Source of the DNA: Cinnamomum chago
Lineage: Eukaryota; Streptophyta; Magnoliopsida; Laurales; Lauraceae
NCBI GenBank assembly: GCA_038049695.1
Contig: CP142457.1
Span: 62,678,501-62,742,500, forward strand
DNA length: 64,000 nt
Direction: 5' to 3'
Shown here: positions 35,613 through 47,276 of the stretch, one piece after another
Layout of the letters: every line of letters begins with the position of its first letter
Position numbering within the stretch: position 1 is the first letter of the stretch
The notes under the pieces: model-generated
Database searches by the model: none
What the model saw: only the letters and a program-made list of their open reading frames with translations
What the model was told of the DNA's origin: nothing
Translations under genes and position numbers: made by a program

Positions 35613-38600
35613 TAATGGGTTTATGGGTTTTGGCTCGTTTTTAGGCCCAATTCATTTGTATTAGGGTTGAGGGGTAATTTAGTCTTTATTAAAACTATAT
35701 ATTATCTCTTTTGGTTGTAACCCTAATGGGTGAGAAAACTCTGATTAGTGGAGAAGAAGAAGACGAGCTTTGTCCGTGGGCGTAGGTGTGAAATCACCGA
35801 ACCACGTAAATTTGCGTTCCTTTTTATGTGGCTTGATTTGTTTGTTGATCGCATGCTTCAGCACACACGATCACAACAAATTGGTATCAGAGCCAAGTTG
35901 TGATAGGCGATCAACAGACAGATCGGGCTAGATCTCGATTTTAGTTCTGAAGAACCCATCGCAGAAGTAGTTCTTGACAAGGATCCGAATTTTCTGAGAA
36001 ATCTGATCAGGCCAGCCGTCTTGGGAATCTGTCTAGATTGGGATCGTTGAGATAAAGGATAGTTTTGATCATTGATCAGTGGGCCCCACACTCACTGTTG
36101 TAGATCGTTGGAGGCTCTGGAACAGTCTGTTGCTGAGAACTTTTGGCTACACGTTGAAAGGCCATTGGGGTTTGTTTTTCTTTACAGAAGTAAATAAGAT
36201 CAAAGTTGATTTGGCTTTTGGCTTGACAAGTGGAGCCATTAAAAAAATAATAATAATTTTGAGTTGTATTCTCTATATAGAAAACAAGAGGAGTAGACAC
36301 CAAACAGGCCGTTGTGTTTTTGCCCAGTTTCTGTGACCGGAGAAGTCACCGCCGGGACCGAAGAAAAAGGTTCGTCGGGAGTCGCCAGTGCTTCCCATCG
36401 CCGGAGAAGATAACACAGATTCGGATTGCTCCGCCCATCGTCAGAGAAAGTCAGTAGGCGCACCACGATTTTGTAACAGAACCCAGTTAAGAAAAGGAAG
36501 ACGATCCTGCCTAGGGTCGGTTTGGTTCCGGGTTTAGTTTTTAGGTCCGGTTCAACCTGACCCACTTCGAAGAAGCCCAGCTCAGCAAAACTCAGCCACC
36601 AGCAGCCGCTGACGTCATCCTAATGTCATTTGTAAGGTCAAAACAAATTTGACCAATTGGACGGCCAGAATTGTTTTGTGATTTACGGAGTCATCCGGAC
36701 TCAGAATTGAGCTCCGTTTCTTTTGTTGGATTTGTATCAACTAGGTCTACGATTTGAACGAAGTGGATTGATAGTTTGACAAACAGAAAAATATGGCGAG
36801 CTCATCATCGACAAAGACAACCATCTCGAATGCAAAATTTGAAGTCAAGAAATTTGATGGTACCAATAACTTTGGTATGTGGCAATGTGAGGTTAGAGAT
36901 GTTTTAAGCCAACAAGAGTTGGAAATTGCTCTGGAGGATAAACCCTTAGATATGGAAGATAAGGAATGACAAAAGATCAATCGTCAGGCATGTAGCATTA
37001 TCAGATTATGTCTCGCGAAGGATAAGAAATACTCAGTGATGAGAGAAACTTCTGCAAAAGAGTTGTGGCAGAAATTGGAGGAAAAGTATATGACCAAGAG
37101 CTTGGAAAATCAGATCTATTTGAAGAAGAAACTTTTCCGCTTCGAGTATCATCAAGGTATTTCTATGACTGAACATCGCAATGATTTTAATAAGATTATT
37201 GCTGATTTGATGAACATTGATGCGAAAGTTGATGATGAGGATAATGCATTACTTATTCTGAATTTGCTTCCCGATAGTTATGATCATTTTACCCACACTT
37301 TGATCAACGGGAAGATTGATGTTAAATATGATGTTGTGTTTGCTGCTTTGATGAATAATGAATATCGGAAGAAGGACAAACGAGCCCTTAGGGATTCATC
37401 GTCTGATGCATTGACAGTAAGAGGTAGATCAGATGATAGAGCATCAGGTAATAACTCTCGTTCTAAATCGAGAGGAAAATCAAAGCCACCTGCAAAAGAT
37501 GAATGTGCCTTTTGTTATAAAAAGGGGCATTGGAAGAAGGATTGTCCAAAGTTGAAAAACAAGGACAAAGATAAATCCGATGCAAACATTGGACACAATG
37601 GGGATGATGATTCTGAATTTAATTTGACTGTTTCTTCATTAGTATGCCATTCTGATGAGTGGATTTTAGACTCGAATTGTACTTATCATATGTGTCCCAA
37701 CAAGGAATGATTTTCCAGCTTTCAAGAGTTGGATGGTGGAATAGTTTTGATGGGCAATGATAGTGCTTGCAAAACAAACGGGATAGGAAAAATCCGTTTG
37801 AAGATGCATGATGGAGCAGTTAGAGTTTTGACAGATGTTCGGTATGTACCGGACTTGAAAAAGAATCTCATCTCATTGGGTGCTTTAGACTCCAAAGACT
37901 TCAAGATTACCATGGAAGGTGAAGTTCTAAAAGTTGTTTATGGTGCACTTGTGTTGATGAAGGGTGTTCGAAGAGGTAATTTATATTTCTTGCAAGGGAG
38001 TACAGTTGTAGGTGGAGCAGCGACATTATCTGATAGCTCGAATGAGACTGTTACAGGTACTACCAGATTATGACACATGCGTCTAGGGCATGTTGAGGAG
38101 AGAGCATTGCTGGGTTTGGTTAAGCAAGGCTTATTGCAAGGTGCAAAGACCTGCAAGTTGGGATTTTGTTAACATTGTGTTTTTGGCAAGCAGATAAAAG
38201 TGAAGTTTGGCACCGCGATCCATTGCACTCAAGGCACACTAGACTATGTTCATTCTGATGTATGGGGTCCTACCAAAGTGGCATCTTTGGGAGGTATGCA
38301 CTACTTTGTTACATTCATTGATGACTTCTCCAGAAGAGTATGAGTGTACACCATGAAGCACAAGGATGAAGTCTTAAATGTGTTCTTGAAGTGGAAGAAA
38401 ATGATTGTAACACAGACTGGCAGAAAGATCAAAAGGCTTAGGTCAGATAACGGTGGAGAGTACAAGTCTGATATGTTCTTGCAAGTATGTCAGGATGAGG
38501 GGATCGTGAGGCATTTTATAGTTAGTGGGACTCCGCAACAGAATGGGGTGGCAGAACACATAAACCGCACTATATTGGAGAAAGTTCGGTGTATGTTGTC

Positions 38601-39658
38601 TAATTCTGGATTAGGCAAAGCGTTTTGGGGTGAGGCAGTTGCTTATGCATGCCATCTTATCAACATGTTACCTTCTGCTGCGATTGATGGAAAAACACCC
38701 ATTAAGGTATGGTCTGGAAAACCCGCTACTGATTATGATAAATTGCATATATTTGGTTGTCCTGCTTATTTCCATGTCATAGAGAATAAGTTGGATCAAA
38801 GGGCCAAGAAAGTTATATTCTTAGGTTTCAGCAGTGGTGTGAAAGGATATCGGCTATGGTGTCTAACTTCAACGAAACTTGTTATGATTAGGGATGTGAC
38901 TTTTGATGAATCTGCCATGTGAAAACAGAACAAGCAAAATGACTCTTAGGAGGAGAGCAATGCCAATGGTAAATTGAAGCAGGTGGAGTTTGATGTCATC
39001 CAAGTTAAGTCAGATGATGATGATACAGATGAGGAGGATACTCCAACCCAAGAGCCTCCACAAGAGCAAACAGATTCTATTACAACTAGTAGACCAAAAA
39101 GGAATATTCGAAAACCTAAACGGTTCACTGATATGGTGGCATATGCACTTCCAATGGTTGAAGAATCTGTTCCTACCACATACAAAGAAGAAAAGAGGTA
39201 TTCGGAAAATGCTGAAATGCTAACTAAGGTGGTGACTAGGGTCAAGTTTAAGGACTTGATCAATATTCTGCGATTTTGAGCACCTTCAGAGGTGTATGCC
39301 GTTTACGGGCACATTTGAAGGCGTGTGATTGCATGCCAAGGTGGAAAATGTTTGTGACCTGCAAATCTCGCCAAGGTGGAGATTTGTTGGGTTTATGGGT
39401 TTTGGCTCGTTTTAAGGCCCAATTCATTTGTATTAGGGTTGATGGGTAATTTAGTCTTTGTTAAAACTATATATTATATCTTTTGGTTGTAACCCCAACG
39501 GGTGGTAAAACTTTGATTAGTAGAGAAGAAGAAGACGAGCTTTGTCCATGGATGTAGGTGTGAAATCACCGAACCACGTAAATCTGTGTTCCTTTTTATG
39601 TGGCTTGATTTGTTTGTTTGTTTGTTGATCGCACATTTCCGCACACACGATTACAACA
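35613..39658 (+). mobile_element. Copia-type retrotransposon lacking reverse transcriptase (4046 bp)
   Basis: LTRs lie at 35613-35878 and 39385-39658, and the target duplication TCTCC at 35608-35612 and 39659-39663. The primer binding site TGGTATCAGAGCC (35882 on) fits initiator tRNA-Met, and the purine tract CCAAGGTGGAGAT precedes the 3' LTR. Coding order is gag, zinc knuckle, protease and integrase, then the IN-RT linker. After the stop at 39279 only about 105 bp remain before the 3' LTR, so reverse transcriptase and RNase H are missing. The purine-rich AAGGTGGA word occurs twice near the right end (39338 and 39373), suggesting how the deletion may have been bridged. Confidence 0.9.
36793..39279 (+). 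pseudogene. Copia gag-protease-integrase with in-frame stops
   Basis: One frame runs 829 codons with no frameshift. Gag begins MASSSSTKTTISNAKFEVKK and holds the zinc knuckle CAFCYKKGHWKKDC (about 37504). The protease word reads WILDSNCTYHM, with Asn where Gly is normal (about 37666), so the active site is damaged. The pre-integrase HMRLGH and integrase words DVWGPT, RSDNGGEY and GVAEHINRT keep the three acidic catalytic residues. It ends with an acidic run and KRNIRKPKR. In-frame stops occur at 36967, 37708, 38071, 38170, 38341, 38920 and 38947. No reverse transcriptase is encoded. The gene is dead. Confidence 0.9.
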
Positions 39659-39663
39659 TCTCC

Positions 39664-40296
39664 ATCATGTATGATTATTGGAGGGGCCTATGACGGACTC
39701 AGGACCTTCATTTAAGGGAGGCGGACCCAAACAAGGGGGGCGATTTTCATTCGAGCTGTGGAGGTTTTGGGGACGGGGGCGGATTCTCATTTGAGTTTTA
39801 GAAGCAGACTAATAAAAAACCAAAAGCAAAAAAGAAAGATAGTTGATCAATTCAAGGTGGTCGGCCTCCTTGTGCACGCACAGTTGGGGGTAAAATTCTC
39901 TGATCTTCTTACTATTCCTCTCTTCATAAATAGCTAACGATGGCTTACATAGATAGAAGTCAAATTAAAAAAAGATCTCTCATATCAGAAAAAGAACTTA
40001 AGTAAGAAAGAAATCCTATCTACTTATCATGAAAAGAAATCTATGACATGTCAGGCTAGCAAACTCCATCCATTACTTAACTTGCACACTAAGCTTGTCC
40101 TTAGGCCACATGCCAGCCCCATAGTCCAGCACGTGAAGACTCGGGCTCTTGTGAGCTTGGGCTGGACGGTTCTTATCACGGACCCAGGTCTAATAGGGGC
40201 GACTGCCTCCAAAACCATGTACATAGGGTAGCCCCTGCCTATCTCTATTTTGACTCTTATCCATGCTGCTGGAGAATTATCTTGTTGTTTAGCATA
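39664..40296. other. Unassigned insertion in copy B
   Basis: Follows the copia element and ends where similarity to copy A resumes (about 40297, matching 21695). It starts with purine-rich GGGAGGCGGACCC and GGGGGGCGATTTTCATT words. No open frame with a protein signature and no RNA gene was recognised. Confidence 0.5.
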
Positions 40297-43218
40297 AATT
40301 CTTGATTTCATGCCAAAGAGAACTCCATAATTTCAGATGGATAATTAAAATGATAGTGGATGACTTGAAGTTACCACAAAGTTATTTCATGAAAGACTCA
40401 CAAGTGGTGTTCTAAAAAATGAGTCCTGATGGTTCGAGGCTTTGACCCGAGAAATTATTCTTAAGTTATCTAAGCTGCTCAAAACGAACTCCCCTCCAAC
40501 TATATGCGATATTCCAAAATGTGACCAAAATGTGGTTGAATGAACTGACCAACCACCTCTCCAACTCCAGTCATATTTTTAAAACTCGCCCCAACCCACA
40601 CTTCTAAGGGACGGGCATGGTAATATATATATGCAAAATTTTCATCTATGGGAGTTTTGCATGAGGACAGTGTGGGATTTTCATTCTTTACAGTTACAAA
40701 AATGATGATCCTCCTTTTTAAGGGCACTGACCAAAAACCCAATACAGATCTGTTACATCTGTAGAGAAAACTCCCATTTCAAATAGATACTAACAAATTC
40801 ATTTCCTTCTAACACTTTACTTCGCCCAGTGAGCAAGTGTTTAGACCCAACCCACTGGGAAGTCTGGTTGGGGTCACTGGAACACAACGATAGTTTTGGA
40901 CCCAATAAGGCTAGGCCACAGCAATGGCCAAGTACAAGAGTATGCTTTGTCTCCATTCTCTTAATTTATAGGGTTTAGGGTAGAGAGAGTTGCTTTCACA
41001 TGGAGAGTGAGACCTTCTGACTTAGCATGAGCTCACTTGCTCCAGATGCAAAACTGAAACTGAAAGTACAGATCTATCTCAAAATGATTCATATTTGTAG
41101 CTTTTGTCTTCTGGCCTCATATTTAAATGGGCTAGGAATGGGCCTATAAATGCTAAAGTTACTGGTCATGAGTGATTCTTTCAACGGAAGACCCAGGTAC
41201 CCAACCATTAGCTTGTTAGAGCAGTTCAACCCGTTATATTTAACACAAAGATGATGTATCATCATCATCATTATCAAAGTCTTTTCTCAAATATGCTGGA
41301 GTGGGCTCTGTGAATTCTATTTCTCCATGTGAATCTATCCTGAGCCAAACCCTTAGATAGTTTACATTTTTTTCAGATTCAATCTTCTTACTTTCCATCC
41401 ACATCCTCTTCAGCTCACTCCTTTTCCTTGGTGGGCCATCAACCAATATACAAGACTTTTCCTCACCGGCGTCGTCGTTGGCCTGCTTTGGACATGTCCA
41501 AACCATCTCAAATGGATTTCTCTTATTTTTTCTCACTTATTTTATCACCGATAAATATATCTATATTGTAAAATGGACTGGGTCTACACATAACTTTCAG
41601 AGCATTGGTCAGAATTTGGACCTGAGAAATTAATGGGCTGGGAATCTTTAGTCACAACTAACCCAGCCCATAAACCCCTAGGGAAGATTTTTCTTCCGCT
41701 GTATGCTACAAAATGGAATGAAAGTAACAGCTTTGGTCCTACTCTCTCCAAAGATCATATTATCAAAAAATTTCATTTATGGGTCAGTAGAAAAGATGAT
41801 CAATTGGGCCGGGCTTTTTTCCAAATCTACATCAAACTCTTCTATTTAGGCCAAAAATTAAGTCAGGCCTCGCCCATTTATTATGTTTAAGTTATAGAGA
41901 GCGAGCGCGCGCACCCACACACACACCTTTTTTTTTTTGTCCTCATTGGAATAAGATCTAGTTGAACGAAATTGACCCTCTATGTGATGGACAAGGTCCA
42001 AACATTTGTTAAGGGCCCATCTTGTTACTTGGCATTAAATTTCTATGAATTTACATTAAATGGAGTCTTATGGAAGAACCCAGACCAGTGTAAGGGATTA
42101 GATATGGGCCACTTTATCAAGGGCCGAGCAATCGTGACAGACCTATTCTCTCATTGACATTAACAGGCCCAGCTCTAACTTCTTCTGAATTCGGGTGAGA
42201 CCAAACAAAATAACCGGGCAAACTTTTGGCCCATCCCACACTAAGCCCATCCCAAAGGAAAGCCCATCACTTCATTATTTCAAGAGCTATTGGGGCCCAC
42301 TCGGTTGGACTTATAGGGCCTTTCTTGGGCCCTCGAACCAAGTGGACCCCCTTAGCCCATTTGACTTGGCCCCACGAAGTCCTGATCATGCATCCTCATA
42401 CCTATTTTCCAAAATGGATAAAATATTGTGAACATCATCATCAGGAAACCCTCTATATCAAGTACTTGCATAGCAGCCAACAAGACATAAACACCTGTGC
42501 ATATGTGTTGAATAAGTATCTTTTTTACTATGAATGCTGATGCCCCACTAGGGGTAGGTTAAAGAGGATGTTTACGCAGGTAATAAAAATAAATACGAAG
42601 AAATGCAACTTATCTTAGGATTTGATTCAATATGGATTGGAATGAAGAAATAGAATTCGTGTAGCCGATCTGTTTTGATGATGGTGATGATGATACATCT
42701 TCAATTTAAATAAGTTGGCAGTAGTATTAAGGGATTTTTAACTAAAGAATTAAGCTTAAATAATAATTAAATGGTTTTATAAAAAAAATAATAAAATGAC
42801 AAGATAATTGTTAGTACATGTTTTTTTTTTTGACCAAATTACCCTAGTTGACGATATCTTGTCAACCTCCTGCAACTTTTTTTTTTCTTTGATTTTTCTT
42901 CTTCTTTGATGGTTTTCATACATGATTGTCTTAAGTTTGGAGGGGATGATACTAAGATTTGGTGGAAGATGAATATACATTTCAGGCAATAAATGAAGAA
43001 AAATAAAAAGGATGTGATGAATGCATCAAAGAAAAATGGTTTGACAAGTTTTTCACATATCACATAATGAAGTGTCTTCGATCCGTCCAGTGTCAAATCC
43101 ATTCTTAAAACTGGTTCAAAGATTCTGGATTAACGAAACAAAAAACATTATCAGGATCTAAAACTCGATACAAACAATATAATATATAGTAAAAAACCTC
43201 ATATTCACTATTTTACCC

Positions 43219-43762
43219 GACACTGTCAATCGTGTCGTGTTAACGAATTCGGATTACGGGTTAACAAATTCTTGTTAAAATCACCTCAATCTGTACACGA
43301 CCTATTAACTTAACGGGTTAAAAAATCCAACCTGAACACGACTTGTTAATTTAACGAGTTACACGACCAAACTCGTTAACCCATTAAGTAATTAAGTCAT
43401 TTCAAAAATTCAAAGAAAATCGATACAAATATATATAAAGAGAAAAATATATAAGTCACACGAAACTGTAAGTGAGGAGCTCGAGTGGATTCCACAAAAA
43501 ATCCTACTATAAAACAATAAATATGAATTTCTTCTTTATGAATATAAATTAATTCTAACTACAGCTAGGGACTAAAAAAGTTTTAACGAGTTAAGCGGGT
43601 TATTAATGGGTTACTTGTTTAATTTGTACAAGACCCATTAACTTAACGTGTTAACAGGTTTGACCCGTTAACGACCCAAACTCATTAAGAGCCCACCCAA
43701 AGCAGTTAACATCATGTGGGTTAGTGTCATATTAACTGGTCGTGTGGCGTTTTGATAGCCCT
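43219..43762. mobile_element. Possible nested hAT-like repeat with AACGGGTTA words
   Basis: The right end, inverted, reads TAGGGCTATCAAAACG and the left end reads CACTGTCAATCGTGTCG, both like the TAGGGCTGTCAA ends of some plant hAT elements. Between them TTAACGGGTTA/TTAACCCGTTA-type words recur many times on both strands. No convincing 8-bp target duplication was found, so this may be an old copy or only part of one. Confidence 0.45.
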
Positions 43763-44031
43763 ACTCCCTACATATTGCTCATTGACATCAAAACTTATGA
43801 AATTCCCTCAAATAAATGGCTTTAAACTCTAAATGTTCACAAAATGATGTCTAAATTCATTCCTTCAAGTCTCACTTGAAGCCACCGTCAAATCGAGAGA
43901 AAATCCTCATTTAGACATTTCACCGAACACCTTACACTCCAAACTCGAATTCTCAAAACTCATGTGAAGGGGGGCGGCAAATTGTATAAACAAAGCATGG
44001 GACTCACACACCTATGGAAGATTGCCGGAGC

Positions 44032-44205
44032 ACTACTGGGACACAAAACGCATTGATTTTCATAACCTTTCCATCACCAGGTAGAAAATGGAGTAGAATA
44101 TCAATTTGGAACTACTTAAGGAATACTACTGGGACACAACACAATGATTTTTATAATCTTTCCATCCCCAGGTAGAAAAAGATGGAGCAAAATATCATTT
44201 CTTTT
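44032..44205. repeat. Imperfect tandem duplication (~95 bp)
   Basis: ACTACTGGGACACAA begins at about 44032 and again at about 44127. Each is followed by an ATTTT(C/T)ATAA(C/T)CTTTCCATC segment and CAGGTAGAAAA. It lies inside the MULE. Confidence 0.8.
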
Positions 44206-44821
44206 TTTTTTTCTTTTTTTTGCAATGAAGGTTGACAATATAATTGATGATATCGTCAACTAAGTTGATGATATCGTCCCTAAAAACGTACACACAATTA
44301 TTTCGTTATTTTATAGTTTTTCTTTGTAAAACCGTTTAATTAAGATTAAAACTTAATTTTTTCATAAAAATCCCTAGTATTATTGTGAGAAATAACACAA
44401 TAATGAATTGGACGTGGATGATGACGATCATTAAACACAAAACAATTTTGACAACATTACCTATCCTACCATTATTGTTCAATAATTCAATTCAAACTCA
44501 ACTCGAAAAAGAACTCAATAAATACGAAAAAAGTCCTACAGTCTTTTGGAAACAGCTGCAATAGTGCATGCGATTGTGATGCTATTTGATTGTATAGCCC
44601 CTGATCGGCTGATCTAATTAATAGGATAATCACTATTTATGTTTATTTTGGTGACTAAAAACTAGGTATTTTCAAAAGAGTTTGTATAGCTGACTCTCAT
44701 TTCATAATTTAAGAAATATATATATATATATATATTTTGTTTGCTATGATAAAAGCTCACACATCCACATTCACACCCATCCACGTTCGTCACCATCAAT
44801 GCTATAACAGTCATGCTACTT

Positions 44822-44867
44822 GGCCTGACCTGGGACCGGATTCTGGCCCGGTCCCCCAGGTCGGGCC
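44822..44867. repeat. GC-rich hairpin
   Basis: GGCCTGACCTGGGACCGG and CCGGTCCCCCAGGTCGGGCC form a near-perfect stem of about 18 bp with a short loop, standing out in AT-rich DNA. There is no T run after it and no coding partner, so a function cannot be assigned. Confidence 0.8.
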
Positions 44868-46123
44868 GTGTGGACTTCCTCATACTATAATGATCATGGG
44901 TTGCCTCACCACCAAACTGCAAGTGGATTGACTCATGGTGCACAACCATAATTAAATGGGCAACCTAAAAATACCACTTCAATCTGGGTGAAGATTATTG
45001 GTAGATTAATCATATCTAAAACATATAAAATTAGTTACAATGATGTTGATCTTTTTTTTTACATGTCATCAATCTAATGGAATGTCCTGTAATTGGTATA
45101 TATGAATGTTTTAATGAATTCCAATGGAGATGGGGACTTACATGTGTTATGAGTAGTTTGATTCATCATAAATGGGCATATTACATGGAATTTGAAAAGA
45201 GTGGAGTACAAAATTAGTTTGCTTCTTAAAATTGCCAAGTCAAGGCCATTTCTTAATCACTAATGACACAATTCAAACATGAAAATCAGAAATTTGGCAT
45301 GTCACAAGTTGAATTATCATAGAGAAAATTATTCTTTTTTTTTTTGAATTTGTATTTATATCTGCATCTAGTCCCTTAGTATTCAGATACTATGAACTCA
45401 ACAATTTATGCTCAAGCCATTAAAATGGCGTTGTATGATGCATCAAAGTCAAGATACATGGGCTTGAAAAATCTCTCTCCATGCCCAAGATAAAGATAAG
45501 ATCAAGTTAATGTGATAAAATTGTACAAAATTATACAGATCAGCCACAATAGCAAACGTAATGCGTTTGTGCAAATACAAATTCGATCCAAACTTCTATA
45601 TACGGAGTGTAAAATCAATATTTCCTGCTAGAAAAAATAACACACCAACTTTATCATCCCATCAGCTGGTCTACATCAAAACAAAGAATAGACCGAAAAT
45701 GGTCTAATCTGAAGAAACTGAGGGTTGTTTATGTGGAGGAGAATGATATATCCAAATTCTACTTTGACTACTTGAATCATTGAAATTCTATTCCAATATC
45801 TTGTACACCAGATAAATTGCACACTCTAGCCCATATGACTATCATCATGGATTTTCACCTAGTGGAGTACGTCTGCAAGAGTGGTGGAGCAGGATCTTAA
45901 ATTTTAATCCTCACTATCCACATAGCCGAACCCCTGTAGTAAAAGTGAAAACTAGACATCCTATACAATTTCCCATATAAGAAAATCATTGTAGCAAACA
46001 AATCAATCGATGAAAGAAAATAATCATTTAGGACCTCTTTGTTTACATTAGCTAGATTACATCGGAAATGAATACAAAGGAATTTCATGTCACATGAGCT
46101 CCACCAAGGACTTTAAAAGATGT

Positions 46124-46263
46124 GAGGGATGAAGGACATGAGGTGAGGGATGAAGGTGGCGAAGACGCGATGGGACCTTGGCATTTCTAGGGTGAGGGAT
46201 GAAGGACATGAGGTGAGGGATGAAGGTGGCGAAGACGCGATGGGACCTTGGCATTTCTAGGGT
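46124..46263. repeat. Perfect 70-bp tandem duplication
   Basis: A 70-bp unit containing AGGTGAGGGATGAAGGTGGC and GACGCGATGGGACCTTGG occurs twice without a visible difference. The AGGTGAGGGATG word starts at 46141 and again at 46211. It is a very recent duplication and has no open frame of interest. Confidence 0.9.
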
Positions 46264-47276
46264 GATGTTGAATATTCATTTCTCATCTTACTATGATTTA
46301 GTTTCCATCAAATGGGAGGTTATTTGATAGGCAGTTTTGAATATTCACCTTTGGTCTTCATCTTTAACTACTTATGACATGAATTATCTTAATTCTTAAA
46401 CACTCATTTCCTACACATTCTAATGCAAACAATCATGCACTATTACTATGTCTAAAGAAAGTTCCCTATTCGACTTTTCCGAGCTTATATTCCACATCAG
46501 TAAGTTTGGTCTTGCCTGAAATGAAGACACCCTTATCAAAACAGTTATTAAATGATTACCCTTTCGACTAAAGATGCTTCCATTAGCTTACTCTTTTTAA
46601 AATGTTATCTGATTTTAATATGAAGTCTATTGGTAAAAATCCTAATTCTCACATGTAACATAGTGGGGGGTGTCTGTAACATGTTAAGCTCGCAGCAGGG
46701 TTCAAGCAACGTACTGTTTTGCTTGGCCTGGCTCAGCAATGGGCTCGAGCTAAGAGCTCAACTCATTTGTGGGCTAGATTTGAAATAGGTAGATGTGGAT
46801 GTGGCCCATTTGATTGATGGACTCACTTAAAAGTGTTTGTAAGGAATTTTGGCCATTGCGAGTAGTGTTTGAATTCAAGCTAGCTATGTTCAAGGTTTGA
46901 TTGAGACCAAGCCAATTTAATTTTACTAATCAAGCCCGACTTGAGCATAAGCCGAGCTCGAGTTTGTCATTGCTCATTTTGAGCTTGAGCTAGAGCAATC
47001 TGAGTTGAACTCGGCTTGTTTACACTCTATATATACTATCATGTTTCATTGAATTAGCTAAAAGCTCGCACATATCCTGATTCAGCAATGATCCAAACCA
47101 TCAAATCTGAGCTAGACTGGACCCATCTATGATTTATCCAAACCTTTTCGGACGCACCTATCCCCATGATTCTGCAATGATCCAACCACCATCTACTGGT
47201 GGTTAGAGTCAGAATAAAGATGCACCCTATAAGATCATTAAACTTTGAAGCACAGAAATTAGGGATTAGAATAATT

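Larger units (their letters stand above)
25772..42620. repeat. Tandem duplication, copy B, expanded by insertions
   Basis: Its first 130 bases match P450 intron 5 and the edge of exon 5 (13389-13537), then it jumps to sequence matching 17888, a deletion of about 4.35 kb relative to A. It then follows A through a broken P450 exon 1, with insertions at 27411-32221 and 34209-39658, and ends near 42620. Between 41110 and 41740 it carries DNA not found at the matching place in A. No working gene was found in it. Confidence 0.85.
42731..44374. mobile_element. Non-autonomous MULE with long inverted ends (1644 bp)
   Basis: The left end, from GGGATTTTTAACTAAAG, repeats in inverted form at the right end (GGGATTTTTATGAAAAA read from 44374). 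The similarity runs about 150 bp through AATTAAATGGTTTTA, GATAATTGT, GTACATGTTTTT and a GACGATATC word. The flanks TAGTATTAA (42722-42730) and TAGTATTAT (44375-44383) form a 9-bp target duplication with one change, as expected for Mutator-like elements. No transposase is encoded. The middle holds another repeat (43219-43762) and a local duplication (44032-44205). Confidence 0.8.
44384..47276. other. Gene-free AT-rich stretch
   Basis: Contains a TA run (44708-44733), a strong hairpin (44822-44867), a 70-bp tandem duplication (46124-46263) and an old GAGCTCGGCTTG-type repeat (about 46690-47030). No gene or RNA was recognised. Confidence 0.45.
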
